64,000 nucleotides of DNA from Marivirga arenosa (GTDB taxonomy: Bacteria; Bacteroidota; Bacteroidia; Cytophagales; Cyclobacteriaceae), in assembly GCF_030503875.2 (NCBI RefSeq), contig NZ_CP129968.2, positions 310,001 to 374,000 of the forward strand, in the 5' to 3' direction. Position numbers and translations under genes: made by a program. The notes beneath the pieces were generated by a model that was not told the origin of the DNA, ran no database searches, and saw only the letters and a program-made list of their open reading frames with translations. This document shows, one piece after another, positions 61,902 to 64,000 of this stretch. Each line of letters begins with the position of its first letter. The first letter of the stretch is position 1.

Positions 61902-64000
61902 TGTTTTTGGTTTTCTTTTAATTTTAATCGATTATAATATTTATTGATTTCGTTTTTATAATAAGGTGTAAAGTTTGGAGGAACGTTTCTCAACTGTTCA
62001 ATCTCCTTTTTCTTTTCTTCTATATATTCTTCAAAAGCATTAGGTATTCGGTTTTTCTCGTAATCTGTGGCAGTTTCTCCTTTTCTTTCTTCATCTTCTT
62101 CTTGCTCTTGATTTGCCTTTTCTGATTCTAATAACCTGGTAACAATTTTTTGTTGTCTTTCAATTAGTCTTTCGTTTAGTCTTTTATTTACTAACTCCTC
62201 TTCTATCTTTTCCATTTCTTCAACAATATCACCTGCATTTCCACCATTTTCCTTTCCACCTTCTTCACCATTATTACCAAGCTGCTTTTGTAACTCTTCC
62301 ATCATTTTACGAATTTTAGCTTGTTCAGCTGCTAATTCACCTAATTTCTCAGAAAACTGTCTGCCTTCTCTTTGTCCTTGACTTAGCTCTTTTGTTTTCT
62401 GATTAAGTGATTTTTGCATGTCTGAAAGACTTGGCGATTGTTGATTTCCTTTAGATTGTTGACCCATTCCCATAGAGGCTTGCATTTGCATCTGCATTTG
62501 TTCCAGAACGTCATCTAACATAAGTGCTAAATTATTCATAGCAGTCATAGCAAACTGTTGTTCAGCAATTGCTTTGCCATTTTCTCTTTCTCTTAATGCT
62601 GATACGCTTGCTTCCATGGATTCGTTCATCTGATCCAATTCTTTATTAATAAAGTTTTTTATCTGGAAAACCCGTTCAGCAAGTGAATTCAAGCTATCTT
62701 CCACAATTTGTGCATCATCTTGCATGGCCAATTGCTTTTCAGATAAAGAAATAAATCTTGGGTCGCTAGGGTTAACTTCCCTGAAGGATTTCATTAATTC
62801 CTCTTGTCTGAAAGAAAGTTTAAGAAGATTATCTACTATATCTCTAAGATCATCAATATTTTCTTGAAGCATCTCCATTTCCATGTTCATTTGCATAGAA
62901 GATAACATTTCAGACATCTCCTTCATTTCTTCGGCCGATTTCTTTTGATCTTCACTAGCCCCACTTTTATTGTTTTCTTGTAGTTTCTGTAAACTATTCT
63001 GCTGATTTAATTCAATTTCACTTTCTTTCTCCTTTGTATCTTGTAAAGAGTTAGGCTGTTTTAATGACTGGTTGCGTTTTTCAATCTCTCTCAGCTCTTC
63101 TTGGATTTTATCAAATTCTTGATTTAGCTCTTTTTGTTCTTTAACAGCTTCTTGCTTTTCTTCTTCTGAATTAAATTCATCTGAATTATCATTTGATTCA
63201 GTATCTCTTTGCTTATCGTTTTCTTCAGAGAGTGTATTTTGTTTTTCCTCTAAATCCTTAAGCTTTTCGCCTACTTGCTTCATGTCATATTGGATTTCCA
63301 TTCTTTTGAATAGTTCCATAAGACGCTCCATCTCTTTCAACTTATTTTGCTCCTTTCTCTTAAGGTCTTCAACCGATTCTCTAAATTCATCTGATTGATT
63401 TTGCTCCTCTAATAAAGACTTAATTTTTTCCATTAACTCTTCATTTTCATTTTGAAGCATTTCTTCCATTAAATTTTCAAGCTGTTCTGATTTCTCTTTT
63501 AACTCAGGGCTTTGTTTATTGAATCGATCACGTTTTGCCTGATTGCTTTCAAATTCGTTCTTAATCTTTTTTAACTCTTCTCTTCTTTTCTCATTTTCAT
63601 TAATAATATCTTCTAAGAGCTTTTTATCTTCCCAATTTAGTTTTCGTTTCGTCTTAAGAATATTTTCTAATTCTTCCAGCTTTTGATTAGTACCTTCATA
63701 GGCCTTAACACTTTTATCTATCTGATTTTCAGTGTTTTGACTTGTTTTTTTAATACTTTCCTCAATGTATTCATCATCAGGTAATTGAAAGATGAAGCTC
63801 GAACTTTTTGAATATTTAGCACCATTTACTCCGTCATTATCTGCTACTTCTACATAATATTCAATCTGTGTGTTCTCTTCTATTAAGGAATCCAATTGCC
63901 ATAAGCTGAAATACTTCTGATTAAGAATTTTTCTATCAAATTGAAGAGGAACCTTTCCTTTTTCTACAGTTTGTCCATCCTTTAATTTATTGTATACAAT
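61898..64000 (-). CDS. DUF4175-family membrane-associated coiled-coil protein, N-terminus beyond window
   Basis: The frame is open from the stop at 61898 to the right edge, giving 700 residues; an internal TTG at 63895 is not a true start, since clear coding sequence (IVYNKLKDGQTVEKGKVPLQ) continues upstream to 64000. The visible part begins with a beta-rich region (IEYYVEVADNDGVNG), then about 550 residues of highly charged, Glu/Gln/Lys-rich coiled coil, a Met/Gln-rich section (MQMQMQASMGMGQQSKGNQQ) and the conserved Bacteroidota ending RNVPPNFTPYYKNEINKYYNRL. Full-length relatives are about 1100 aa with two N-terminal transmembrane helices. Function unknown. It leads the operon with the RsbW-like kinase and ybeY. 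Confidence 0.88.
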   Translation of the reverse strand: MVYNKLKDGQTVEKGKVPLQFDRKILNQKYFSLWQLDSLIEENTQIEYYVEVADNDGVNGAKYSKSSSFIFQLPDDEYIEESIKKTSQNTENQIDKSVKAYEGTNQKLEELENILKTKRKLNWEDKKLLEDIINENEKRREELKKIKNEFESNQAKRDRFNKQSPELKEKSEQLENLMEEMLQNENEELMEKIKSLLEEQNQSDEFRESVEDLKRKEQNKLKEMERLMELFKRMEIQYDMKQVGEKLKDLEEKQNTLSEENDKQRDTESNDNSDEFNSEEEKQEAVKEQKELNQEFDKIQEELREIEKRNQSLKQPNSLQDTKEKESEIELNQQNSLQKLQENNKSGASEDQKKSAEEMKEMSEMLSSMQMNMEMEMLQENIDDLRDIVDNLLKLSFRQEELMKSFREVNPSDPRFISLSEKQLAMQDDAQIVEDSLNSLAERVFQIKNFINKELDQMNESMEASVSALRERENGKAIAEQQFAMTAMNNLALMLDDVLEQMQMQMQASMGMGQQSKGNQQSPSLSDMQKSLNQKTKELSQGQREGRQFSEKLGELAAEQAKIRKMMEELQKQLGNNGEEGGKENGGNAGDIVEEMEKIEEELVNKRLNERLIERQQKIVTRLLESEKANQEQEEDEERKGETATDYEKNRIPNAFEEYIEEKKKEIEQLRNVPPNFTPYYKNEINKYYNRLKLKENQKQ

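Noticed and set aside
1-64000. tRNA or rRNA genes
   Set aside because: All gaps were read for tRNA-like arms with CCA-type ends and conserved T-loop sequence; none was found. A covariance-model search was not possible.

Overview
The window reads as a low-GC chromosome segment from a marine-type Bacteroidota, most likely order Cytophagales. The support is: a type IX secretion (T9SS) C-terminal sorting domain, many short Bacteroidota-style lipoproteins, DUF5916, DUF6340, DUF4175 and DUF2723 proteins, -7 elements of the TAnnTTTG type, and little use of Shine-Dalgarno sequences. The genus cannot be fixed by eye; Marivirga-like is a guess. There is no prophage, transposase, integrase, CRISPR array, rRNA or tRNA. 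Most of the window is chromosomal core, with a few accessory spots.

Layout. 1-6.2 kb: an M3 metallopeptidase cut by the left edge, a secreted TPR/propeller/lipocalin-like composite protein, a YfcC-type carrier and a DUF6624 protein. 6.4-8.1 kb: a light-energy cassette, a proton-pumping rhodopsin followed by blh, which makes its retinal. The rhodopsin has the DTE proton-pump triad, a green-tuning Met, and a Gly at the position that opens a carotenoid-antenna window in xanthorhodopsin. A strong intrinsic terminator lies between the two genes, its U-tract ending four bases before the blh start codon. 8.4-18.6 kb: a thioredoxin-fold protein, a mini MotA/ExbB-like membrane protein, a LytS/LytTR two-component pair, a lipoprotein, two SDR enzymes, an MFS transporter, a NYN-LOTUS RNase candidate, a lone COX3-like protein and CsaA. 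18.7-25.4 kb: mfd and gpmI, separated by a 1.7 kb interval (lipoprotein plus truncated HigA-like antitoxin) flanked by two diverged copies of the mfd 3' end. This looks like an insertion scar.

25.4-47.9 kb: large secreted proteins (a lamin-tail protein of 1224 aa and a kelch/FN3 T9SS cargo of 1356 aa), asd, a THUMP-like methyltransferase, a PLP lyase, rlmB, a TMEM260-like DUF2723 protein, an SGNH esterase, an SMP-30-like lipoprotein and a DUF5916 outer-membrane protein. Gaps between genes carry palindromic repeats of at least three families. 48-64 kb: all genes lie on the minus strand: a CHASE3-type histidine kinase, an M14 peptidase / 48-aa membrane protein / DnaJ operon, RhlE, a TPR protein, and a tightly overlapped run DUF4175 - RsbW-like kinase - ybeY - parS - mnmG - methyltransferase - Ig-like lipoprotein.

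Replication landmark. Three perfect parS palindromes lie within 117 bp upstream of mnmG (60947-61063). An AT-rich 354-bp gap about 4.6 kb away (55998-56351) carries a perfect DnaA box and several near matches. Together they suggest that the window spans the chromosomal origin, although minus-strand genes on both sides leave the exact position open.

Small genes that ORF callers with usual length limits would miss: a 48-aa membrane protein at 50887-51033 and a 55-aa membrane protein with a TTG start at 32192-32359. A decayed gene tail lies at 47962-48114.
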